Below, one piece after another: positions 1 to 6,879 of a DNA stretch of 9,451 nucleotides. Origin of the DNA: Sulfurovum sp. (GTDB taxonomy: Bacteria > Campylobacterota > Campylobacteria > Campylobacterales > Sulfurovaceae). The notes beneath the pieces were generated by a model that worked only from the letters and a program-made list of their open reading frames with translations, was not told the origin of the DNA and did no database searches. Position 1 is the first letter of the stretch. The number at the start of each line of letters is the position of its first letter. The translations under genes were made by a program, and so were the position numbers. Location: NCBI GenBank assembly GCA_030634925.1, contig DAOVZV010000017.1:1-9451 (forward strand), written 5' to 3'.

Positions 1-103
1 GAGAATTATCAAACTTTTCCAAAGTATGCAAATCACCAAACCACCAACTTGCCCCATAATAATTTAGACTCTTCGTTTCTTTTTTGTTTATAATCTTTTT
101 CAA
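1..103 (-). CDS. Partial 5' end of a protein downstream of the ATPase, possibly an HNH-type PtuB-like partner
   Basis: Only the first 34 codons are in the window; the gene runs off the left edge. The frame opens with a TTG at 103-101, two bases after the ATPase stop (108-106). A GGAGAG ribosome binding sequence lies about 6-8 bases upstream, inside the ATPase's last codons. The product begins (M/L)KKIINKKETKSLNYYG and has no stop before the edge. This resembles the short basic start with an E-P/T-x-S-L element that I associate with TIGR02646-type HNH proteins encoded just after PtuA-like ATPases, but no HNH catalytic residues are visible. The assignment rests on gene position and the first 15 residues. 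After that (YGASWWFGDLHTLEKF) I do not recognise the sequence, so it may be divergent, decayed or unrelated. Confidence 0.4.
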   Translation of the reverse strand, partial: MKKIINKKETKSLNYYGASWWFGDLHTLEKFDNS

Positions 104-105
104 AA

Positions 106-1221
106 CTACTCTCTCCAAAATTCAAGAGAATTTTTTAATGCCAAAACTTCTCTATCATTATTTCCAATGATATTTTCTATACTATCTATACACTTCTCTG
201 CATCATCATAATTATCTTCTTCCAAAAGCTCTTTACACTCCAAAATCTTTTTTGAGATTTCAGGTACTCTACTACTCTCTACTCCCATCTCATTTAATAT
301 CCAATTCATATCTCTACCATACGCTACAATATCATTTATAGCCACTATTTTATTATCTTCTTTAATTAAAAAATTGATATTTTTATTGGGAACACTACTG
401 ATGATATATGGAGAGTGTGTCGTAACGATAAATTGGTTATTTTTTCCTATACTTCCTTAGATATTCATAATATCAATTTGCCATTTTGGATGTAGTGCAA
501 TTTCAGGTTCATCTATCAAAATAATTGAGTTATGAGGATTCAAAATCATCAAAGCGACGACCCTAGCATAGAGTTGTTGCTCTCCACTACTTAGTTTATC
601 TATGGTTATTTTATCTTTATTAAGTGTCTCAAAAATAGGCTTGTTACTATTATGTATATCTAAATCTACAAGTTTTGTAATCAGGTTACTTTTGTGAAAA
701 ATAGCATTAAAACTATCAATAGCATCTTTAGTTCTCTCTTGTGGACTACTTTTTAGACTATTTCGCTCTTTTGAGATAACATACTCTTTGATAAAAAACT
801 CTGCATTACCCAAAAGGCTATTAGTATTCACAATATTTTGAAATTTATAAGTGTTATCTAGCATATTTTTAGCTTGATAACTAAATGTCATATTTGATGG
901 GATATATATAATTCGTGGAGAGGAATGAATACCGTTTATATATTGGTTCTCTTTTATTGATTTTTGAATATACAGATGAATAGTATTATACACACTAATT
1001 TTAGTAATTATGATATTCTCATCTATAGTTATATTCCCATCTATATCACGACCACTAACTGAAAGCTTTTCTAAAATATAATTTAATAATGAAGTTTTCC
1101 CACTACCATTAATACCTGCTATCACATTTACAATATTTTCATTATCTTGTGGAGTTTGAAAGTCCATTTTTAAATCTTCTAGTATCTTATACTTTTCTAT
1201 ATGTAGGCTATTTATATACAT
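106..1221 (-). pseudogene. AAA/ABC-type ATPase (PtuA-like, defence-associated), interrupted by an in-frame TAA
   Basis: The ATG at 1221-1219 is preceded by AAGGA about 8 bases upstream. The first part (254 codons) carries a Walker A motif GINGSGKT (residues 36-43), an ABC-like signature LSSGEQQ (210-216) and a Walker B IILIDEPE (233-240). A TAA at 459-457 follows IMNI. The same frame then continues without a shift as GSIGKNNQFIVTTHSPYI, giving the TTHSP switch-histidine motif. It goes on through AYGRDMNWIL and an acidic helical tail to a TAG at 108-106. With one sense codon in place of the stop the protein would be 371 residues, a normal length for such ATPases. The truncated form keeps both Walker motifs but loses the switch histidine and the C-terminal region. 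The AYGRDxNxIL tail is the layout I know from overcoming-lysogeny/SMC-like ATPases paired with HNH proteins (PtuA, Septu and retron-Ec78 effectors). The role is inferred to be phage defence. A sequencing error at the stop is the main alternative. Confidence 0.8.
457..459 (-). other. In-frame premature TAA in the ATPase gene
   Basis: The codons read ATG AAT ATC TAA GGA AGT ATA, with clear family sequence on both sides in one frame (HPKWQIDIMNI before, GKNNQFIVTTHSP after). A single substitution is enough to explain it, for example from TAC or TAT. A restart on the distal part would need a weak internal start such as the GTG at 345-343, which has no convincing ribosome binding site. Confidence 0.85.
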
Positions 1222-1244
1222 TGGCTATATCCTTTTCTACCTTG

Positions 1245-1261
1245 TCTCACTTGAAGCGAGA
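1245..1261 (-). other. Small hairpin in the leader between the efflux operon and the ATPase gene
   Basis: On the minus strand TCTCGCTT and AAGTGAGA form an 8-bp inverted repeat around one base. In RNA the one imperfect position is a G-U pair, and the practical loop is about five bases. It follows the end of the pump gene and precedes the ATPase ribosome binding site. No U-tract follows on the minus strand, so it is not a standard intrinsic terminator for the efflux operon. It may be a leader structure or chance. Confidence 0.3.
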
Positions 1262-1273
1262 TTTTAATAGAAA

Positions 1274-1282
1274 ATTATACCA
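1274..1282 (-). promoter_or_regulatory. Extended -10 promoter candidate for the ATPase gene
   Basis: The minus strand reads TGGTATAAT, a perfect TATAAT with the TG extension, lying just after the pump gene's stop codon (1288-1286). The predicted transcript start is near 1267, about 46 bases before the ATPase ATG. No -35 box at the usual spacing is visible, which is normal for sigma-70 promoters in Campylobacterota. It would let the ATPase be transcribed independently of the efflux operon. Confidence 0.6.
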
Positions 1283-1285
1283 CAA

Positions 1286-4200
1286 CTACCCCTCAAAAAC
1301 CTCCTCTTCCATCTCGTCTTCTTTTACTAGCCATATAAATACAAGAGGTATAAATAGTAGTGTCATTAGTGTTCCTACTATTAGTCCTCCTATGGCTACA
1401 GCTCCTAGTGGGGCTAGTTTTTCTAGTCCTATGGCTGAACCTAGTGCTACTGGTAGCATACCTGCTGATACGGAAAATGCTGTCATCAATACTGGTCGGC
1501 TTCGTAGTTTGATAGCTTCTATCATCGCTTTTCTTTTGCTTATTCCTACCATCATTCTCTCTAGTGCGAAGTGGATTAGTAGTATGGCGTTATTTACGAT
1601 AATTCCTGCTAGTAGTATAAAGCCCATCATCGCTGGCATAGATATATGGTAGTCTAATATCAATAGTAACCATGAGCCTCCTATGATAGTAAGTGGAATA
1701 GATACTAATATCATCAATGATATTTTGATAGAGTTAAACATCGCTACTAGTGTCAAGAATATAAGGATAATAGCAAACATTATCGCTCCTATCATTCGTC
1801 CTGCTGCCTCTTCGAACTGTTTCATATCTCCTGTTTGTTCCATTGTTACGCCATCTGGAAGTGTGAGGTTTTGTTCTTTGGCTGCTTTGTCAAATGACTC
1901 CATAATATGCGTAATAGATATTTTTTCTCTATTTGAGAATACATCTAGCGTATAGTTTAATTCTTCTCTTGTGATGATAGTAGGCTCTATTGACGGAGTA
2001 AATGATGCAAATGTCTTTAGAGGTACTTTGCCTTTTGGTGTAGTGATGAGAGTTGATAACACTTTGGCTATAGAGTCATTTTGTATTTTTGGAAGCCATA
2101 CTCTCACACGATAATCTGTGCTGTTTTGTTTGGGGAAACTAGCTACTAATCCACCTCTTATTAGCATCTGTATCTCACGGACTATCATCTCATTATTGAG
2201 TCCATATTGTAGTGCTTTGGCTTCGTCTATCTCCATGGTATAGACCATTTTGTCATATTCCCAAGTCTTGAGTACAGATACTAATCCTTGTGTCTCGTAC
2301 ATCACTTTTTCTATCATATTTCCAGCTTTTTGGAGTGAGTCAAAGTCTTTTGCACTTAGCATTACATCTATATTTCCTCTGATACTCTTCATAGCAGTCC
2401 CTCCTGCTGGTGAGACTTCTAGGCTTTTGACATTTGGTAATGCTAGTATTTTTACTCTTAGTTCTCTTGCTATTGACCATATATCTATATCTCTACCAAA
2501 ACGATTGATATAACTGGCTTTGAGATAAATCTTATCTACTCCACCACCTGCACCAATACTAAGAACTCCTGCTTCACTACCGATACTTCCTGATATTCTA
2601 AGTATCTCTGCTTCTTTTTCTATAATAGCATTTGCTCTTTTGATAATCTCTTCTGATTTACTTATAGGTAAGTTGGCATCAGTGGTGATACGGATATTTA
2701 TCTCTCCTGTATCCATTGGTGGAGTGAGTTCTTTACCGACAATAGGCATAACACCTTTTACACTTATGACAAAAAGAAGTATAAGAACTACAAAATAACT
2801 AATAGCTACCTTTTTGCTATCTAGTGCTGACTCTACTGCACCTTGAAAGAAATCTACTGTCATCTGATTGGCTTTTTCTATATATTTATGAAAGAAATCT
2901 TCAGATTTGAGTATCCATTTGTTTTTTATAGATAATATACTCAAAGACAATAGAGGAACAGCCGTGATAGATACTACATAAGAAGCAAGTAATGCCAATA
3001 GTAGAGTTCCTACAAGTGGCTGAAATATAGTCTGAGGATAACCACCGACAAATAGCATAGGAGATAGTGCTATCATCGTGGTCACCGTACCACTCAAATC
3101 GGCAAACATAATCTCTTTTGTTCCGATAAATACGGCTTTGTGTATCTCCTCTCCCATCTCTTTGTGATGGCGTTCTATATTTTCCATCACCACCACCGTA
3201 TCATCGAGTAGCAGACCTAGAGCCAATATAATCGCCGTAAGTGTAATAACATTGAAATCAATCCCTACAAGATACATAAGTGCAATAGTCGAGCCATATA
3301 CGATAGGTATCGTCACAAGAACTATAAGCACCTGTCTAAAACTAGCCAAAAACAAAAATACAACAATAGTAGCCATAATAATAGCATCTCTAAGAGAGGT
3401 AAACATATTGTCCGTACTCAATTTGATAGTCTCTTTTTGTGTATCGGTGACCTCAAAAGCTATATTTGGATACTTTTGGATAAACTCGTTCATCACAGTC
3501 TCTACAGAGTCTATCGTCCTAATCACATCTGATACAGTCGAGCGTTGGATAGATAGTGCTATAGCTTTTTTGCTATTTCCATAATATAGGGCATTGTTTT
3601 CATAATATCCAAAATAGACATCTGCTACATCAGAGAGTTTGATATTGGGACGGACTGGTAGTGATTTGAGTTTGGTTACCAAATCTCTTTTGCCTGTGAC
3701 TTTGAGCAGGTATCTATTGGTATCATTGGAGACTATTCCCAATGCGTATTCACGGTTGTTCTTTTGGATTATACCCATTATATCAGCTAGAGTTAGACCA
3801 TAATTATCTAGCTTGTCTTTGTCTATGATTATCTGTAACTCTTTGTCATATCCTCCAAATATCTCCACATTTGCCACTCCAGAGCTTTTGAGAAGAGCGT
3901 GTTTAATCTCTCCATTTGCCAACTCTCTTATATCTTCATAGTTGTCACCCACTTTTGGACTCATACCATATACTACTATAGGAGGAGTAGCCTCTGTAAT
4001 CTTGATGATTTGAGGTTCACGAATATCAGACGGCAAGGTAGAACGGATTTTAGCTATAGCATTATTGACATCGTTACTAGCGTCATTGATATTTTTGCTA
4101 TAGTCAAATTCGGCATTGATAACCGTCACCTCATCCATAGTAGAAGATGTCACACGGCGTATCTCATCTAGTGAATATAGTATCTCTTCTATAGGTACAG

Positions 4201-4402
4201 CCACATTGGTAGCTATACTTTTGGCAGATGCTGATGGTTGGACTATGACTATGGCTACTTCTGGATAATTGGAATTTGGGAATAGGTTTCTATCCATCTT
4301 TGAATATCCAATAAACCCTACAAAGAGAAATAGAGCCAAAAACGAGATGATGAAATGTGGTCTTTTGAGTAGTTTCTCAATCCACGATAACTCTTTATTC
4401 AT
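1286..4402 (-). CDS. RND-family efflux pump, inner-membrane proton antiporter subunit (HAE-1-like)
   Basis: This is the inner-membrane engine of a tripartite exporter that expels substrates from the periplasm or membrane using the proton gradient. I choose the ATG at 4402-4400 (MNKELSWIEKLL, 1038 residues), which has AGGAG a few bases upstream. A longer version from a TTG at 4420 is possible but less likely. A first membrane helix at about 15-33 is followed by a periplasmic porter domain. A membrane block at about 338-490 contains LALGLLLDDTVVVMENIER, with the proton-relay Asp pair at 400-401. A second helix near 533-553, a second porter domain and a final membrane block at about 870-1025 complete the usual twelve-helix duplicated fold. 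In the last block the AcrB lysine position reads GIIVNNAILL (Asn 937-938), a variant also common in non-AcrB RND pumps. Its start overlaps the fusion-protein stop by 8 bp (ATGAATAA), suggesting translational coupling. Drug, solvent or bile-like substrates are plausible but cannot be read from sequence; the metal-pump (CusA) type is less likely. Confidence 0.95.
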   Translation of the reverse strand: MNKELSWIEKLLKRPHFIISFLALFLFVGFIGYSKMDRNLFPNSNYPEVAIVIVQPSASAKSIATNVAVPIEEILYSLDEIRRVTSSTMDEVTVINAEFDYSKNINDASNDVNNAIAKIRSTLPSDIREPQIIKITEATPPIVVYGMSPKVGDNYEDIRELANGEIKHALLKSSGVANVEIFGGYDKELQIIIDKDKLDNYGLTLADIMGIIQKNNREYALGIVSNDTNRYLLKVTGKRDLVTKLKSLPVRPNIKLSDVADVYFGYYENNALYYGNSKKAIALSIQRSTVSDVIRTIDSVETVMNEFIQKYPNIAFEVTDTQKETIKLSTDNMFTSLRDAIIMATIVVFLFLASFRQVLIVLVTIPIVYGSTIALMYLVGIDFNVITLTAIILALGLLLDDTVVVMENIERHHKEMGEEIHKAVFIGTKEIMFADLSGTVTTMIALSPMLFVGGYPQTIFQPLVGTLLLALLASYVVSITAVPLLSLSILSIKNKWILKSEDFFHKYIEKANQMTVDFFQGAVESALDSKKVAISYFVVLILLFVISVKGVMPIVGKELTPPMDTGEINIRITTDANLPISKSEEIIKRANAIIEKEAEILRISGSIGSEAGVLSIGAGGGVDKIYLKASYINRFGRDIDIWSIARELRVKILALPNVKSLEVSPAGGTAMKSIRGNIDVMLSAKDFDSLQKAGNMIEKVMYETQGLVSVLKTWEYDKMVYTMEIDEAKALQYGLNNEMIVREIQMLIRGGLVASFPKQNSTDYRVRVWLPKIQNDSIAKVLSTLITTPKGKVPLKTFASFTPSIEPTIITREELNYTLDVFSNREKISITHIMESFDKAAKEQNLTLPDGVTMEQTGDMKQFEEAAGRMIGAIMFAIILIFLTLVAMFNSIKISLMILVSIPLTIIGGSWLLLILDYHISMPAMMGFILLAGIIVNNAILLIHFALERMMVGISKRKAMIEAIKLRSRPVLMTAFSVSAGMLPVALGSAIGLEKLAPLGAVAIGGLIVGTLMTLLFIPLVFIWLVKEDEMEEEVFEG

Positions 4403-5462
4403 CTCCCTCTCCTCTAACAATTACCTTCTCATAAAATGGTAGCTTGGCTAGTTTGGCTTCACTTCCTCTAGCTACATTACCACTAGGACACAATCCGATA
4501 AGTGCCTCTTCCTCATCTTCAAAGATTACGGTTACCTTTTGAGGGATAAACTCCAAATCTTTGTACATCATTATCTTCGTGCCACTATGAGTATGTATGA
4601 TAGTATCACTAGGTACGATACACCCTATATGCTCACCAATAATCACATCTATAGATATATAGCTTCCCTCTGGCAGAGATAATAGACCATCAAGCTCCAC
4701 TTCTGCTACGGATAGACCATTTTGTGCTTGTGTGTATATAGTCTTTATATTTCCTATTGTCTTACCTTGATTTAGAACCTCTTGACCCTTTTTGATATTA
4801 CTATTTTGAGGTGCATAAGAGAAAGTAAGCTTCTGCTTTGATTGACTAAATGTAAGTATAGGTTGAGCAGGTACTGCTAGGTTACCTTTTTGTAATAGTA
4901 TCCTACCTATCACACCATCATAAGGAGCTTTGATGTCGAGATAATTTAGTTGTGTATTGATTTGGTTTATCTTCTCTTGTGTAGATATATATTTGGTCTT
5001 TTTTGCTTGTAATGCTATAGAAAATTCATCTAGTTTCTCTTGGGGCAATGCTCCAGCTTTTTGAAGCTTCTGATTTCTCTTGTATATCTTTTGACTAAGT
5101 GCATAATCTGCTTTTTGTTGAGATAGAGTAGCATTTGTAGTATTGAGTACGGTTAGCAGTTCTGCTTTGTCTATCTCTACAAGTAGCTCACCTTTGGAGA
5201 CTTTTTGAGACTCTTCTACTGCTATATTTTTGATATAACCACTAAGCTTTGTAGATATTTTCGCCTCTTTTTGAGACTCTACTTTTGCCAAAAACTTCTC
5301 TTTTTGTTTTACATTACCACTAGATACACCCACTAGAGATATACTTAGCGTAGGAGTAGCAGGACTAGCTACATTTGTGATAGTATCTTTTCGTTTTTTC
5401 AGTAGCGTAATAGCAAAAAAGGCAATCGCCACAACTACCAATAAACCTATAATTTTCTTCAT
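4395..5462 (-). CDS. Efflux membrane-fusion protein (periplasmic adaptor, HlyD/AcrA type)
   Basis: This 355-residue adaptor would bridge the RND pump and the outer-membrane channel. Residues 4-21 form one hydrophobic helix after MKK. There is no lipobox cysteine, so it is probably held by an uncleaved membrane anchor or is secreted, unlike lipidated AcrA. Two half-motifs of a lipoyl-like domain are visible: about 68-100 (KISTKLSGYIKNIAVEESQK, then KGELLVEID) and about 175-205 (LDIKAPYDGVIGRILLQKGN). They are separated by a Gln/Lys-rich coiled-coil hairpin at about 101-172. The rest is beta-barrel and membrane-proximal domain. The ATG overlaps the outer-membrane-factor stop by 4 bp (ATGA) and has a GGGAG ribosome binding site inside that gene. 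It ends within the pump's start region. The order OMF-MFP-RND and tight overlaps support one transcript and one complex. Confidence 0.93.
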   Translation of the reverse strand: MKKIIGLLVVVAIAFFAITLLKKRKDTITNVASPATPTLSISLVGVSSGNVKQKEKFLAKVESQKEAKISTKLSGYIKNIAVEESQKVSKGELLVEIDKAELLTVLNTTNATLSQQKADYALSQKIYKRNQKLQKAGALPQEKLDEFSIALQAKKTKYISTQEKINQINTQLNYLDIKAPYDGVIGRILLQKGNLAVPAQPILTFSQSKQKLTFSYAPQNSNIKKGQEVLNQGKTIGNIKTIYTQAQNGLSVAEVELDGLLSLPEGSYISIDVIIGEHIGCIVPSDTIIHTHSGTKIMMYKDLEFIPQKVTVIFEDEEEALIGLCPSGNVARGSEAKLAKLPFYEKVIVRGEGDE

Positions 5463-6769
5463 TTTCTCTCTCCCTTTTCTAATAAATAATCCATATAATA
5501 TTTTCCTTTTTGATAGTTATATCTACTCTGAATAAGCTTTGCATTTGCTAAGTGTGTCTTACTCTTTGCATATAATAAATCATTGAGTGTAGTAGCATCA
5601 TTGATATACCTCACACTCTCTATCTTTTCACTCTTTCTAGCTAGTCTAAGCTGTTTGAGATTTCCTCTATACGACGCATACTCTTGCTTTAGTTTAGCAG
5701 ACGCTTCTATCAGAGACTTTTTGAGGTCGAGTAGATTCTGTTGTTTCTCTAGTGAACTCTTCAGATGTAATATACGAGCCTTTTGCGTACTAGCTGAACT
5801 CTTGCCAAAATCAACCATATTCCATTTGACATTCACACCCACTTGCCAGTTATTTTCACTATTCCAATCACCACTATTGGGATTACTAGAGTCATTTGCT
5901 CCATAATTGTATCCATAATAACTACTTAGAGATACTTGTGGCAAATTACCAGATTTACTCTTTTGTATCACCTTGTTGGCTCTACTTATATTGAGATTGG
6001 CTATTTTGATTTTATTTAGTCTAGACGCTTTTCTTAGCAGTCTCTCTATGGAGTAATTGGGTCTTTTTACAGATACCCTAATAGATTTGAGACTTTTGAC
6101 TCTCTTAATCCCCACAAGAGATGCCAAAGAGGCTTTGGATATAACTATAGTCTCTTTTAGCACTTCCAAATAAGCACGATTACCCTCCAAGTCACTCTGA
6201 GCCTTAATCAAATCAATCTCAGCTTTCTTGCCCAAATCAACCTCTATGGCTATTTGAGTTTTGAGTTTTTTGAGTGCAGATACATAACCTCTTTGTGCTT
6301 TTAACATCTCTTGTGTAGCCAAAGTAGATAGATACAAAGCACGGATATTATAAACAAGTTGCTCTTTGGTCAGAGAGTGTTTACTCTGTGCTATCCTCTG
6401 TGCTATAGCATCTATCTCTATCTCTCTAGTATGAGCAAATCCAGTAAACAGTGCCACAGAATATGACACACCAGTACCAAACAAATCCTCCGTTGTAGCG
6501 ATATTGGCAGATGCTACAGGGTCTTTCATAGTGATAGGAGACAGAGGAGCTAGAGTCCTTGGTAGATTATAATGAGTATAACTAGCCACCAAATCAATAC
6601 TACCCATCTGCTTTGCTCTATTCTCATCTCGTTGTACTCTAGCATAATCTATATCTGCTCGACTCTTCTTGATAACAGTACTCTTTTGAAGACCTATATC
6701 TACAAGCGACGACAAAGATATAGCAAACAATGGATATATCAAAAATAGTGATAATATAAATCTTTTCAT
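5459..6769 (-). CDS. TolC-like outer-membrane efflux channel (OMF/OEP family)
   Basis: This 436-residue protein would form the trimeric outer-membrane and periplasmic tunnel of the exporter. The start MKRFILSLFLIYPLFA is a typical Sec signal peptide with likely cleavage near residue 16. No lipobox cysteine follows, so it resembles TolC rather than the lipidated OprM type. Two OEP repeats are seen at about 20-215 and 225-425. Each has long alpha-helical stretches and a short beta-strand part (GTGVSYSVALFTGF near 98-111, and WQVGVNVKWNMVDFG in the second repeat). It is the first gene of the efflux operon, with GGAGA 6 bases before the ATG and a promoter plus palindrome just upstream. Coming first, before the MFP and RND genes, is common in Campylobacterota-like operons but differs from acrAB loci with an unlinked tolC. 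Confidence 0.93.
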   Translation of the reverse strand: MKRFILSLFLIYPLFAISLSSLVDIGLQKSTVIKKSRADIDYARVQRDENRAKQMGSIDLVASYTHYNLPRTLAPLSPITMKDPVASANIATTEDLFGTGVSYSVALFTGFAHTREIEIDAIAQRIAQSKHSLTKEQLVYNIRALYLSTLATQEMLKAQRGYVSALKKLKTQIAIEVDLGKKAEIDLIKAQSDLEGNRAYLEVLKETIVISKASLASLVGIKRVKSLKSIRVSVKRPNYSIERLLRKASRLNKIKIANLNISRANKVIQKSKSGNLPQVSLSSYYGYNYGANDSSNPNSGDWNSENNWQVGVNVKWNMVDFGKSSASTQKARILHLKSSLEKQQNLLDLKKSLIEASAKLKQEYASYRGNLKQLRLARKSEKIESVRYINDATTLNDLLYAKSKTHLANAKLIQSRYNYQKGKYYMDYLLEKGERK

Positions 6770-6780
6770 CTAATTTCTCC

Positions 6781-6788
6781 TTTTTTTT
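6781..6788. repeat. Eight-base homopolymer (T8, A8 on the minus strand) next to the efflux ribosome binding site
   Basis: On the minus strand eight A residues directly precede GGAGA and the ATG of the outer-membrane factor. The tract lies in the untranslated leader, so a length change would not shift a frame, but it could alter translation efficiency. It is short for a contingency tract. Confidence 0.5.
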
Positions 6789-6802
6789 CGCCAAAAGACG
6801 AT

Positions 6803-6828
6803 ATTCAAATGTATTCTAGCATTTGAAT
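6803..6828. promoter_or_regulatory. Operator-like perfect palindrome on the efflux promoter
   Basis: ATTCAAATG (6803-6811) and CATTTGAAT (6820-6828) are exact reverse complements separated by 8 bp. The spacer contains the candidate -10 hexamer of the efflux operon, so a dimeric repressor bound here would block RNA polymerase. Such 9-bp half-site operators are typical of TetR- or MarR-type regulators of efflux operons, but none is encoded in the window. A hairpin role is less likely because the left arm sits at the transcript start. Confidence 0.6.
6813..6821 (-). promoter_or_regulatory. Extended -10 promoter candidate for the efflux operon
   Basis: The minus strand reads TGCTAGAAT, a near-consensus -10 with a TG extension. 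The predicted transcript start is near 6806, giving a leader of about 37 bases to the outer-membrane-factor ATG at 6769. No -35 at 16-18 bp is obvious; TTAACA at 6844-6839 is about 20 bp away. The box lies inside the palindrome spacer. Confidence 0.55.
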
Positions 6829-6849
6829 CTAAAGGGATTGTTAATCTTT

Positions 6850-6858
6850 TGATATAAT
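6850..6858 (+). promoter_or_regulatory. Extended -10 promoter candidate for the peptidase gene set
   Basis: TGATATAAT is a perfect TATAAT (6853-6858) with a TG extension and a T-rich run before it. The predicted start is near 6865, leaving a very short leader that begins at the AAAGGAG ribosome binding site (6866-6872) before the ATG at 6880. It faces away from the efflux promoter, with the -10 boxes about 35 bp apart. Confidence 0.6.
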
Positions 6859-6879
6859 TAGTCCAAAAGGAGTAACCCT

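Noticed and set aside
30..111. Alternative frame after the ATPase reading SSFEKDYKQKRNEE... and ending in a stop near 30
   Set aside because: It has no start codon with a ribosome binding site and stops after about 25 codons; the TTG frame stays open to the edge and has GGAGAG upstream.
106..345. A separate 79-residue gene starting at the GTG at 345
   Set aside because: The upstream 37 codons in the same frame encode obvious ATPase sequence including TTHSP, so this is the tail of the broken ATPase and not an independent gene.
1245..1261. Hairpin as an intrinsic terminator of the efflux operon
   Set aside because: No U-tract follows it on the minus strand; on the plus strand a short TTTT follows but no plus-strand gene ends there.
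1149..1955. Open frames on the plus strand opposite the pump gene
   Set aside because: They are antisense shadows of the RND gene: low-complexity Ser/Ile-rich products, no ribosome binding sites, and the opposite strand encodes a clear family member.
6781..6788. T8/A8 tract as a phase-variation switch
   Set aside because: It is short, A/T rather than poly-G/C, and lies outside any reading frame in an A/T-rich genome; it is kept only as a low-value repeat.
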